A DNA stretch of 64,000 nucleotides from Eutypa lata. Lineage: Eukaryota; Ascomycota; Sordariomycetes; Xylariales; Diatrypaceae. Positions 43,595 to 55,260 of this stretch are shown piece after piece. Positions within the stretch are counted from its first letter, which is position 1; each line of letters opens with the position of its first letter. The position numbers and the translations under genes were made by a program. The stretch is taken from contig JAKULF010000010.1 in the NCBI GenBank assembly GCA_022661535.1, positions 1,922,001 to 1,986,000 on the forward strand. The letters run 5' to 3'. Under the pieces are notes generated by a model. That model had not been told where the DNA came from and ran no database searches. It saw only the letters and a list, made by a program, of their open reading frames with translations.

Positions 43595-44533
43595 TCAAAA
43601 CTTCTTCGAAAATGGCCTGATGTCAATCTCGTGGGTGAAAGCGGACCGGGGCTGCGTGTGAAGGTGCCAGTATGTCTCGGCGATCTATTCAGCATCCAAA
43701 TTAGCAAGGTGACAACTTTAGAGTCTCCAACTTTATGACGCCGGGGATGTTAGAACTGACCGCGTCAGGTTGGATCATGCTATCTGGTTCACTGCTGTTG
43801 CCCCATGCCCTGGTGACAGGCGTATCAATGAGCCCATCAATCATGGCATGTGCGACATGGACGCCCTGGGGGCCAAACTCGCGTGCCAGCGACTGGCTCA
43901 CCGCGCGCAATGCGAACTTGCCTGCGGAGAAAGAAGAAAACCGTGCCGAAGCTTTAAGAGACGCCGTGGCGCCTGAGACTATCAAAGACGGAGGGTGCGG
44001 CGAGTTCGGTGCAGCTCGCAGAAGCAACGGTAGAGTCCCTTGTGCAAAGTTGAAAAATGAATCCCTGTGCTTCTTTGTAAGATGCCTGTTATGATACGAT
44101 TGTGCGATCAGAACTTACGCCACGCCGCCGACCCTGGAGCGGAATTCTTCAGGCTTCATATCTAGAAATGGTTTGACGAGGAAGCCGCTGTTTAGGTTGT
44201 AAACAGCCGCGGCGAGCTGGCTTCCAGGAAGGGCTTTCTCGATGCCGTTGAAGGCATTGCCGATTGAGGACGCATCCCCGACGTCTACCTCGATGCCAAT
44301 GGCTCGGCCGCCGGCCTTTGTAACATCCTCTACGGTGCTCTGATATGACTCGGCATTACGGGCTAACAAGACCACGGGATAGGCCTTGGCGAAGCGAAGG
44401 GCGATCGCTGGGCCTAGATAGATCAGTATTGAGAACTGCGACAAAAAGCGAAACGGGAAACAGAAAACAGCGCCTCACCGGTTCCGGGCCCAACTCCGGC
44501 AATTAGGGCGTAACATAGTGATTGACCTGCCAT
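43595..44533 (-). CDS. Short-chain dehydrogenase/reductase (SDR), FxxxK variant
   Basis: Four exons (44533-44479, 44413-44119, 44064-43761, 43684-43595) give 247 residues, all phases agreeing. Rossmann NAD(P) motif AGVGPGTGPAIALRFA is created by joining exons 1 and 2. VVLLARN (cofactor strand) and VDVGDASS follow. The catalytic region reads LIVSGATAS then FSSFSAGKFALRAVSQSLAR. The Lys is present but the usual Tyr of YxxxK is Phe (43,931-43,929). The C-terminus IAETYWHLHTQPRSAFTHEI is recovered only by splicing. This GVGPGTG family with Phe is, as far as I know, common in fungi and bacteria and poorly characterised. Within exon 2/3 two acceptors are possible; the one chosen gives the expected spacing to FNFAQGTLPLLL. 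Reaction and substrate are unknown. Confidence 0.88.
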
Positions 44534-44850
44534 TCTTTTAGAACACGCCGGAGGGTTTCAATAAGTTAGATCTGGAGTTAGGTTGGTGGCTATAATCAAG
44601 AATACAAATTTATTGTCTTCAGTCGTTCGGATATTCTATGCACAGCTTTCCCTGTCCAGTAGGATATGAAAATATATTGGAGACTTGACTTGCCTTAGAT
44701 CTCAGGCCGCCGTATGTTGCCTCAGTTCTTAGTCCGCCGTAGCTCTAAGTACCAATATCCCACTAAAATTCCGATTAATCAAAGGGCAAAGATAAGACTT
44801 GAGTTACGGCGGCCTAAGCTCATTTGGTGATTTTCGAGTCGTTAAATGTT
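44534..44850. other. Upstream region of the SDR and edge of RIP block 2
   Basis: About 300 bp containing the SDR promoter and a 112-bp unit with 11-bp inverted ends (44,704-44,815). Composition switches to A+T-rich at about 44,850. Confidence 0.4.
44704..44815. repeat. Small inverted-repeat element (MITE-like)
   Basis: AGGCCGCCGTA at 44,704-44,714 and its complement at 44,805-44,815 enclose 90 bp. No convincing target duplication was seen, so mobile origin is a guess. Confidence 0.4.
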
Positions 44851-46435
44851 TACATTTATATTTTTTTTTATAAAATAATTTATAATAAAGTTAAATTAAA
44901 CCCGATAAATTTAAAACTTTAAAAATAAATAAATTATATATTAATATATTTATAAAAATTTTTACGATTTTTTTAAAATAAAATTAAAATCGTACGAAAT
45001 TAATTTAATAAATTACTTTATAAAATTATATTAAAACGTTTTTTAAGTTAATATATTATAATTATTTTAAAAGCATAAATTTAAAAGCTTTTATTATATA
45101 AAATTACTTATATATAACTTCGTTTAAATAATTAAAGTAATAATAATAATATATTAACTTAATAACTTTTTAAACGAATAAATATCGAAACGCCTTTTAA
45201 GTTAATATATTATTATCATTACTTTAATTATTTCGAAAAAAGCTTAAAGCGTTAAGATTTTTTTAATTAAAATAATAATAATAATATATTAACTTAATGT
45301 TTATTTAAACGAATAAATATTAAAACGTTTTTTAAATTAATATATTATTATTATTACTTTAATTATTTCGAAAAAAACCATTTAAAAGTAATATTACATA
45401 AAAGAAGCTTAAAGCGTTATAATTTTTTTAATTAAAATAATAATAATAATATATTAATTTAAAAAACGTTTTAATAAAAATAAAGCGAACATTTAATAAA
45501 ATTTAATCTTTTATTTAAGTATAAAAACTTTCTTTAAAGTTATATAAATAAATATATATATATTCGTAAATCGTATTTAATTTTAAATTTAACCGTATAC
45601 TTTATTTATTTATACGTATTTTATTTAATTTATTATTAAAAAATTAAAAAATAATATTGTTTTTTTATTTTATATAAAATCGATTATTTAAACATTTAAT
45701 AACTTTAAAATCATTAAATAAAATTAAGTTTTTTTTCGTAAACTTTTAATTTTTATAAGTATATTTTCGTATTAAATTTAATAAATACGTATAAATACGA
45801 TTTTAAATTATAACGAAGTTATAATAATATAATATAACGATAATGTAATTATTTTATAAAAAAAAGCTTAAATAATAAAACAAATCGTATATATATTTTA
45901 TATAACGTTAATATATTAAATTTAAATTAATTAAATTTTTAAGATTTTTCGTAAATTACGACGATTTAAGCTTATTTAATAATTTTTAACTTTTTATATA
46001 TTATAAAATATTTATTTTATTATTTAAGTTTTTTTTTAAAAATAAAGTAATTATATTATTATAATTAATAAATTTCGTATTAAATATATTTATTAAATTT
46101 AAAACGAAAAAATAACTTACAAAATTATAAAATTTATAAAAAAAAGTTTAATTTTATTTAATAATTTTAAAGTTATTAATTATAAATTTAATTAATTTTA
46201 TAAAAATCTTTTTTATTATTTTTTAATTTTTTAATAATAAATAAAATAAAAAATATAAAAAAAAATATATAATTAAATTTAAAATTAAATATAATTTATA
46301 AATATATATATATTTATTTATATAATTTTAAAATAATGTTTATTTTTAAATAAAAATAAAGTTTTTATAAAATATATATTTTATTTATTTAAATATTTTT
46401 TTAAATTAATATATTATTATTATTATTTTAATTAT
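44851..46435. other. RIP-degraded block 2, part 1
   Basis: Almost pure A/T with C/G mostly at CpG. It includes the foldback array at 45,031-45,475. No gene survives. Confidence 0.8.
45031..45475. repeat. Alternating foldback repeat array
   Basis: A roughly 40-bp motif (CTTTTAAGTTAATATATTAT then an ATT run and ACTTTAATTATTTCG) recurs six times in alternating orientation, near 45,031, 45,131, 45,190, 45,268, 45,322 and 45,429. Each neighbouring pair can fold back. Single relatives lie near 46,398, 48,628, 49,060, 49,372, 49,458 and 49,516. Confidence 0.6.
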
Positions 46436-46712
46436 TATTACGAACCGTAAAGACGCGTATACGAATACTTTTTCATAAAGTGAAAATATTAAATTAAAAA
46501 AGAAAAAAAAAACAAAAAAAAAGGTTTATAATAAAAGGTTAACTTTAAATAAATAAAGCAAATACTTTATTATTACTTAATCTTTTAACAATTTATCATT
46601 TTTTTAAGTTATATTTACTTATTATTTATTTATATATCGTATATATAACTTATTATTATTTTAATTTTATTATTATTTTAATTTTATTATTACTTAATTA
46701 CGTATTATAACA
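46436..46712. repeat. Left LTR of the 2.1-kb element
   Basis: It contains the distinctive stretch AAAAAAAAGGTTTATAATAA that is repeated in the right LTR at about 48,360. Confidence 0.75.
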
Positions 46713-48280
46713 TTATTCTTTCGTTAAAAAAAACTTCGTTTCGAAAATTATACATTTTATACGACTTTATTCCTTTACTTAATTATTAAATTAATTATAA
46801 ATATTAACTTTATAAAAGTCTTTTTATCGAAATATAAATAGTTTAATCGTAAATATTCGAATACGTATTAAATTCGCTATTAAAATACGAAGCAAATATA
46901 ATAACTCTTTTTATAAATATCACGATATACGAATCGTAAAAGCAATTATTAAAAAAGTAATTCTCGTCGTAACGAATATATAACTTATTATTCATTTATT
47001 CTTTACGTTATTTTTTAATAATAAATTAAGCAATTCGTTTATTAATAACAATTTAATTACTTTTATTTTCGGGCTTAACTTTAACTTTAACTTTAGCTTT
47101 TAATAATTTAATTAAATTAAAAATAAATTAATTTAAAGTATTAACATCGTAAATTATATTAAAATTAATATTTATTCGATTAATATTAATCGATCGATAA
47201 TTATTAATTATTAAAAAAATAATTTCGTAAATAAATTTATAAAGTAATTCGACGAAAGTATTATAATTAAATAATAACTTTTCGTTCGTTTTTTTATAAT
47301 TTAAGCGTTTTTATAAAAAATTAAAAAAATTATAACGAAAATTCGTAATTCGAAAATTATTAAATAAATTAATAGTTTTATTTATAAGTTAAATTTAATA
47401 TTTTTATTCGAAAAGAAATTTAACGAAAGTTTTATTACTTTGTTTTAAATAACGAAGCTTTTTAATAACTTATTAACGCTTTAAAAGATTATAATACAAG
47501 CGCTTTAAAGCTTTAACGATTTTATTATAATCGAATATTTACGTTTTAAATACGTAATAAAACAAAAAGTTTATTACGAATTTAATAAAAAAGTTTAAAC
47601 GGTTATAAACGTATTAAAATTAACTTTTCGCGTTATTAATAATAACTTCGTTTATATTAAATTTTTCTTTTATTATAAATAATTAAATATTAAAATTCTT
47701 TTTAAAATCGATAAACTTTTCGACGTTAAGTAAAATTGCTTTTCGTTAAAATAACTTAATTAAAATTATTATTAAGGTTTCGTTTTAAACCTTTAAAGTT
47801 TATACTTATATATTAAATTAATAATTTAATTTATTACGAACTTATTATATAATAATAAAAATAATTACTTAAACTTTTTAAATAATAATAAAAGCTATAT
47901 TATCGATATTTATTAATAATAAAAAAATTATTATTATTTAATTTTAATATATTATAAAAGCAAAAAATAAATATTATAAAAATAAAAATAATTATATATA
48001 CGCGTTAAAAATTTATTAAAGCCGTATTAAGCTCGAAAATGTAATACTTACGCCGTAATAAATATTTAATATTAACAAAGATATCGTTATTACGTAATCG
48101 ATAAAAAAAGTATTATAAAAAAAAAAAAAAATAATTTAATTAAAGAATGTTTTTAATAAATATAAACTTATAAAAAATAAATGTAATAAATAAATAAATG
48201 CATATATTTCTTAAAGATTTTTAATTGCTTTATACGATATAAGAAATGCTTATTTATATAAGTAAAAAAATTTAATATTA

Positions 48281-48556
48281 TATTACGAACCGTAAAAACG
48301 CATATACGAATATTTTTTTATAAAATGAAAATATTAAATTAAAAAAAAAAAAAAAGCAAAAAAAAAGGTTTATAATAAAAGGTTAACTTTAAATAAATAA
48401 AGCAAATACTTTATCATTACTTAACCTTTTAATAATTCATTATTTCCTTAAGTTATATTTATTTATTATTTATTTATATATCGTATATATAACTTATTAT
48501 TATTTTAATTTCATTGTTATTTTAATCTTATTATTGCTTAATTACGTATCGTAATA
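48281..48556. repeat. Right LTR of the 2.1-kb element
   Basis: The partner of 46,436-46,712. Differences are mainly A/G and C/T transitions. Confidence 0.75.
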
Positions 48557-48561
48557 ATTAT

Positions 48562-51500
48562 TTAATAAAAATATTATTTAAAAATAATATTATATAAAAA
48601 ATATTTAAAATATTATAATTTCTTTAATTAAAATAATAATAATAATATATAAACGAAATAATTATTTAAATAAATTATTTTATAAATATATAAATTTATA
48701 AGTTTATAAATTTTAAACTTTTTTTAATTATATATTATTAATTATTTTAATTATTTTAATTATTTTTATAAAATTATTTATAAATAATTTTATATAATAA
48801 AATAAATAAATATAAATATTAATTTAAAAAAATATTTTAATACGATTTTATAAAATAATTTTTATAAAATAATTTATAATAAATTTAAAATAAATATAAT
48901 AAATATAAAGTTTTAATAAAATATATTTTATAATTTATTATATAAATAAAAACTTTTATAAATTTTTAAAAATTAAAATAAAACTATATAAATTAAAATA
49001 AATAAATAATTTTATTAAAATAACTTTATAAAAATTATTTTATAAATACGTTTAATTATATTATATATATATATATATATTATTATTATTTTAATTAAAT
49101 TTCTTTTAATATATAAAACTTTTATTATATTAAATTATATTTATTATAATATATAAATAAATAAAAAATAAATATAATTTAAAAAATTAAAAAATTATTA
49201 AAAAATTAAATAATAATAATAATTTCGTTTTATTTATTTAAAATTAACTTTTTATTATAAACTTTTTTTTTATTTCTTTTTAATTTAATATTTTTATTTT
49301 ATAAAAAAACATTTATATATACGTTTTTATAATTTATAATAATATTTATATAACTTTTTATAAATAATTAAAATAATAATAATAATAATAATATAATTAA
49401 TTTTTTTTTAAATTTTTAAATTTTTAAACTTTTTAATATTTATTTAAATAATTATTAAATTAATATATTAATATTATTATTTTAATTATTTTATAAAATA
49501 TAAAGGTCTTTTTTAATTAAAATAATTATAATAATATATAAACGAAATAATATTAATTATATATTTTTTATAAAAATATTTAAATAAAAATATTTTAATA
49601 TATAAAATCTTTTTAATATTAATTTTTAAAAACTTATTTTTATTTAAAATTATAATAATAATATATATATATTTATAATTATTATTTAATTAATTATTTA
49701 AAAAAACGTTATAAAAATTAAAGTTAATTTATAAAAAAAAATATCTTTAATATATAAAAAGTTTAAATTTATTAAATTAAATTAAATTAAATTTTTAAAT
49801 TTATATAAATATTTAATTATATAAAATTTATTAAATAAATAAAATAAAATTAATTAAAAAAAGTTATATATAAATTTTCTTTTAATTATTACGTTCGAAA
49901 AAAACAATACGATTTTTCGTTTATAAATAAATTATAAAAATCGTTTTTTTAAACGAAAAAGTTTTTTTATAAAATAAAAGTTAATATAATAAATTTAACT
50001 TTTAAAAAACTTTTTATTTATTAAAATTTAAATTTAAAATTATATATATATAAAATAATTAAATTATTAAAATTAATTAAAAATTATTTTATAATTAAGT
50101 TTTATATTATTAAATTTAAAAAATCTTTTATTTTAAATTACTTAAAAATTAATCGTAAAATTTAAAATAAAATTAAAATTAATACGATTTAAATAATTAA
50201 TAAAAAATACCTTTTAATTATTAATCGATTTAAAATTAATAAAAAATTTAAATAAGTTAAAATTTAATTAATAATTCTTAATAAATGATAAATAATTTAA
50301 TTAACTTAAACCATTACATTTCGCACTTTTTACATTATTTTTACATTACTTTATATTTTATATAAATTAATATATTTAAAAATAATTTCTTTAAATTTTA
50401 ATAATTAATAATTATATAATTAATCTTTTAAATATATTACATTTTTTAACCGTAATAATAACGAAATTATTTAATCGTTAATAACTTTTTACTTAAGCTT
50501 TATTTATTTTAATTCAACGTATTTCTTTAAAGCGTTTATATTTTATATTATTTAATATTAAACTTAATTTTTAAAGGTTTTTTAAGCGTTTTTAATAAAG
50601 ATTAAATTAAAACTATTAAAATAATTTTTAAAATGCTTTAAGTTAACGTATTACTTTTATTAAATAACGATATTATTCGTTAAATTATAATTATAACTTA
50701 AAACGTTGTTTTTTTTAAAAATAAAATCGTTATTTCTTTTAAGTTATTAATTTATTATAAGTTATAAAATTTATTTAAAATAAGTTTTTAAAGTTATATT
50801 ATCGTTATTATTATTAACGTTATATTAAATAAATTTACTTTTAAAGTTGTAATTAATAATAATTTAAGCGCTTAAATAAACGTTATCGTTATTATTAAGT
50901 TTTATTTAATAATAAATATAATTTAAATAATATCGCTTTTTAAGCTTTTATATTATTATTATTTTTTCTTTTAATTTAAAACGAAAATCAATCTCGTTAT
51001 TATAACGTATTTAAAATTAATAATATTCGTAATTAAATTTATAAATTATTAACTTTTTTTTAATTTATATAATACGTATTAAAATAAATCCTTTAAATAT
51101 TTAACTTTTTATATAAATAATATATTTTCGATAATCGTAATAATTTAAAATTTATTATACGATTTTTTTAAAAAGTAATATTTAATTAAAAAATTTAACT
51201 TTAATAATATTAAAAAAAACAACTTATAATAATCGTTAAGCTTTAAAACTTTATTTTTATAATAGTTTTTCGATTTTATTAATAACTTCGTTATTAAATA
51301 ATCGATAACGACTTTATTTTTCTTTATCGATAAAAAGGTTATTATAATAACGTTAAATAATATTAATTTTTAAAATTTAATTATCGATTTAATAATATAT
51401 ATTAAAGCGTTTAAAAATAAAACGTCTTTTATAAAAAATATTATAATTATTTAAATAATTTTTTATTTTTAAAATACTAACTTTAATAAAAGTATTTATA

Positions 51501-51704
51501 TATTATTAAATTTAACGACGAATTTATTTTTTTTAATTTAATATAAATATATTTAAAAGTAACTTTTTATATATATAAGTTATAATAATTATATAATAAT
51601 TATATAATAACTGTATAATAATTACATAATTTCTTTAAAATAATAAAAAAGAAGTTATATTCGATATTAAGTTAATATAGCCGAAATAAAAGGGTTTATA
51701 AGTG
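48562..51704. other. RIP-degraded block 2, part 2
   Basis: A+T-rich, with several single copies of the foldback motif (48,628-49,540). From about 50,300 to 51,700 composition is slightly less extreme, as if from a different or less mutated element, but no motif could be read. Confidence 0.7.
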
Positions 51705-52369
51705 TAAGGATAATGCAAGCCGGGTTAATTTTTTTATCCACCGCTTTTTAATTCCAAGCTAATTGGCGCTAATCTTTTGATTGGTCCTAAAAAAGATTCA
51801 GCACTTTGATTGGGTGCATCCTTTAGGTTTTATGGGCCACCTAGCTTTGACCACGTACAACCTACAGCTTTTAGACTTACAGCTTTTAGACCTACAGCTT
51901 TTAGACCTACAGCTTTTAGACCTACAGACCTACAGACCTACCCTGTAGCTTTTAGACCTACAGACCTACAGCCTGTAGACCTACAGCTGTAGGTGGCTGT
52001 AGCAGCTGTACGGTGGCAGCAGCTAGGTAGCTTGCAGACCTACCATACAACCTACAGCCCTACAGCTTTTAGACCTACAGCTGACCTACAGCTGTATATA
52101 AGTGGCTGTAACAGCTGTACGAAGGTGGCTTACAGACCTATAGACCTACAGCTTACAGACCTACTAGCCACTTACTAGCCACCTTTCGGACCTACAGACC
52201 TACAAATTACAGCCGTAAAGCTTTGACCACTTAGGGATTTCTAAGGTGGTGCAGCTAGGTGGTGCAGCTTTGACCAGCTAGCTCGGCTATAGGTCGGCTA
52301 AACCTGCGTACGGGTGCAGAATTGGGTATATATATGGAGTTAAGTGGCAGATTTGTATGCAGTGATTAG

Positions 52370-52455
52370 TGTAAAAAGCCTGTAGTGTAGTGGCTAAATC
52401 TGTAGAATCCGTAATACGTAGTAGTAAATTTGTATAGCTTGGGGTTCGAATCCCA
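52370..52455 (+). ncRNA. tRNA-like pol III promoter, copy R
   Basis: An A-box-like TAGTGTAGTGGC near 52,382 and a B-box GGTTCGAATCC near 52,443, with a second ATTCGAATCC downstream. Conservation in two copies with different RIP histories supports a real ancestral promoter. Confidence 0.5.
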
Positions 52456-52510
52456 AAGAAAGAGTAAAAAGATTCGAATCCCGCAGCCTGGATCCTTCGG
52501 ATCTTCCAGA

Positions 52511-52583
52511 CATTCGAATTGCCGAAGTACATAATTTACTATAGAGTTTGTAAGTAAAAGTAAGTACTACGGCAATTCGAATG
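52511..52583. repeat. 73-bp inverted repeat, copy R
   Basis: Same unit as 30,435-30,507. The left arm has one mismatch (GAAGTAC for GTAGTAC). Confidence 0.8.
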
Positions 52584-52666
52584 GCCCTGTTATTGTCAGC
52601 AACCTACACTTTAATTCTTCGGATAAATTCTTCGGATCTGGCGTAGTAGGCTACAGCCTGCGGAGC

Positions 52667-52756
52667 AAAATTTTGCCGACCGCTGCGGTGTAAAAAAGTA
52701 CGGCCTTTCGCAAGCTCCGGGGACTTTTTTCCGACCTCCGGGATCGGCAAAATTTT
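52667..52756 (-). repeat. 90-bp segment with 13-bp inverted ends, orientation 2
   Basis: The reverse complement of 30,591-30,680 with two differences, both C to T on the plus strand of this copy. Confidence 0.9.
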
Positions 52757-53119
52757 AATTACGATTTATTTTTAAATTATAATGTTTTTTTTATATATTT
52801 AAGTTTTATAAATTTATAAATTATAAGTTTTATTATTATTTAAATTATTTAATTAAAAATTAAATAATTAATATAATATTATTTAAATTATTTAAATTTA
52901 TAAATTATAAATTTAAAAATTTAAAAATTTTAAAATTTTAAAATTTAAAAGTTTAAAAATTATTTTATAAATTTATAAATTATAAAATTATAAATTATAA
53001 ATTATAAAATTATAAAATTATAAATAATTTATTAATTTAAAAAAATAATTAATAAATTTATAAATTTATAAATTTATAAAATTAAATTTTAAAAAATTAA
53101 ATATATTATAATAAAGTTT

Positions 53120-53330
53120 AAAATTAAACTTTATAATTATATATAATTTAATATTTAAATATTTAAAATATTTACGATTTATATAATATTAATTTATTAA
53201 TTTTTATATATAAAATATTTAAATTAAAAAATATTAAAATATTATATATTTTTTTATTTTTTATTTTTAATTATAATTAAAAAAAATAAATTATATTAAT
53301 TTATATTATTATTTATTATAATATAAATTT
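53120..53330 (+). repeat. Dispersed repeat A, copy 2
   Basis: Shares a long stretch (ACTTTATAATTATATATAAT through TTATTATTTATTATAATATA) with 56,880-57,065 and, inverted, with 23,570-23,790. Confidence 0.55.
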
Positions 53331-53369
53331 AAAAATATATATTTAATTAATTATAATTATAAATTATAT

Positions 53370-55003
53370 TATTAATATATAAAATACGATTAAATATTAT
53401 TAAAAAACTTTAATTTATATTAATTTTTTAAATATAAAGATTTTTATTTAAATAATTAAAATAAAATAAATTATAACTTTATAATTTTATTTATATATAA
53501 TAAAAGCTTTAAAAGTTTATTATTTTTTAATAAATATTATATTTATTTTTATTATTATTTTTTATTATTTTAATTATTAATATTTTTTTATAATAAAATA
53601 ATTATTATTTTAAAGTTATTATTACTTTCGTTAATATTTTTTTTTTAAATATTTTTTTATATATTATAAATTAATCTTTTATATAAATTAAATATTTTAA
53701 TTAAAATAATAACTTCGTTATTATTAATAAATATATCGTTTTCGTTTTCGTTTTAATTTTTTAAATAATTCTTTCGTAAATAATTATACTTTTTACATTT
53801 AAAATAACGCGATTAATTATTTTTATTTTATTTAAGTTTATTATTTTTTTAAATTTTATAATTATTATTATTATTATTATTATTTTTTATTTTAAAACTT
53901 AACGACGAAATCGTTATATATTTAATTTATTATTATATTTAATATTTATTAAATTATTTTTTTAATATATAACTTTTAAATTATAATATTAATAATACTT
54001 TTAATTAAATAAACGAATATTATAAATTATTAATTTAAATTTATTAATATTTTAATTTTAATAATACGTTAAATTAAACGTTTAAATTTAATAATATAAT
54101 TTAATATCGTTTATTTTTTATTTTATTTAATATATTATAATTATATTTATAAATTTAACTTTTATTTAATATTATAATTTTCGTATAATTTTTTTAAAGT
54201 TATATATATTTTCGTTTTTTTTTAATATTTATAACGATAATTAAAAAATTACTTTTAATATTATTAATAATAATATTTATAATTTTAACTTCGTTAACTT
54301 TAATAAATTTATTATTATCGTTATTTTAAAATTTAATACTTTTTAAAATTATTTAAAAAAAAATCTTTTATATTTTTTAATTATTATCGTTTTATAATTA
54401 ATTTTCGTTAATTATTTTAAAAATAAAGTTAATTTAATTTAAATATATAATTAACTTTATTAATTTTTTAACTTCGTTTTCGTTTTTTTTATTATCGTTA
54501 ATTTTATTTTCGTTAATTAATAATTATTTAATTTAATTTTATAACTTTTTAATTTATTATTTAAGGTTTTTTTTAATATTATTATAAATCGTATTATCGA
54601 TATTTTATTTTTTTAATTATTAAATTAAATATTTAATCGTTTATTTTTTAAATTATTAAATCGAATATTTAATTATATTATTTTTTATAATAAACTTTTC
54701 GTTTTAAAATTTTTTTATAATTATCGTTTTAAATATATAAATTTTAAATATATAAGTTTTAAATATATTATTAAAAAGAATTATTATTATATTAATATAT
54801 AAAATATAATTAAATATTATTAAAAAACTTTAATTTATATTAATTTTTTAAATATAAAAATTTTTATTTAAAAAATCGAAATAAATTAAATTATAATTTT
54901 ATAACTTTATTTATATATAATAAAAATCTTAAAAATTTATTAATTTTTTAATAAATATTATATTTACTTTTATTATTACTTTTTATTATTTTAATTATTA
55001 ATA
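53370..55003. mobile_element. Short LTR element (about 1.6 kb), RIP-mutated
   Basis: Direct repeats 53,370-53,582 and 54,790-55,003 (213-214 bp) begin TATTAATATATAAAATA and end ATTATTAATA, flanked by TATAT on both sides (53,365-53,369 and 55,004-55,008). The interior of about 1.2 kb shows no retained motif. Given the composition the target duplication could be chance, but the LTR match is clear over the full length. Confidence 0.6.
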
Positions 55004-55099
55004 TATATATATATATTTTATATATTAAATAATTATTTAATTACGTAATTATTTACGTAAATTAATAACGTAATTTTATAATTTAAATTTAATATAAAA

Positions 55100-55260
55100 T
55101 AATTTTAAATTAAAATAATATTAATTTATTAATTTTTATATATAAAATATTTAAATTATAAAATATTAAAATATAACTTTTTTTTTTATTTTTAATTATA
55201 ATTAAAATAAATAAATTATATTAATTTATATTATTATTTATTATAATTAATTATTATTAA
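55100..55260 (+). repeat. Dispersed repeat A, copy 3 (partial)
   Basis: Lacks the first 60 bp of the longer copies. Shares TTAATTTTTATATATAAAAT and the 3' end. Confidence 0.5.

Larger units (their letters stand above)
46436..48556. mobile_element. Non-autonomous LTR element (about 2.1 kb), RIP-mutated
   Basis: Direct repeats of about 277 bp (46,436-46,712 and 48,281-48,556) begin TATTACGAACCGTAAA and end TAACA/TAATA. This fits TG...CA termini after RIP, and the 3' end still keeps CA in the left copy. ATTAT flanks both sides (46,431-46,435 and 48,557-48,561). The interior is only about 1.57 kb, too short for gag-pol, and has no readable motif. It is therefore a TRIM/LARD-like or internally deleted element. 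The A+T-rich context makes the target duplication only moderately convincing. Confidence 0.7.
51705..52756 (+). repeat. GC-richer composite island, copy R
   Basis: Collinear with 29,480-30,690 and the least mutated of the three copies. It starts GCCGGGTTAATTT, then GGTTTTATGGGCCACCTAGC and a 15-bp tandem array (CTACAGCTTTTAGAC). Next come the CAGCTGTATATAAGTGGCTG units, two copies of the 13-bp unit, the tRNA-like head (52,370-52,455), the 73-bp inverted repeat (52,511-52,583) and the 90-bp segment in reverse. Open frames over the array are repeat artefacts. Confidence 0.8.

Noticed and set aside
51853..51990. Regular 15-bp direct repeats resembling a CRISPR array
   Set aside because: The units are contiguous with no unique spacers, in eukaryotic DNA without cas genes.
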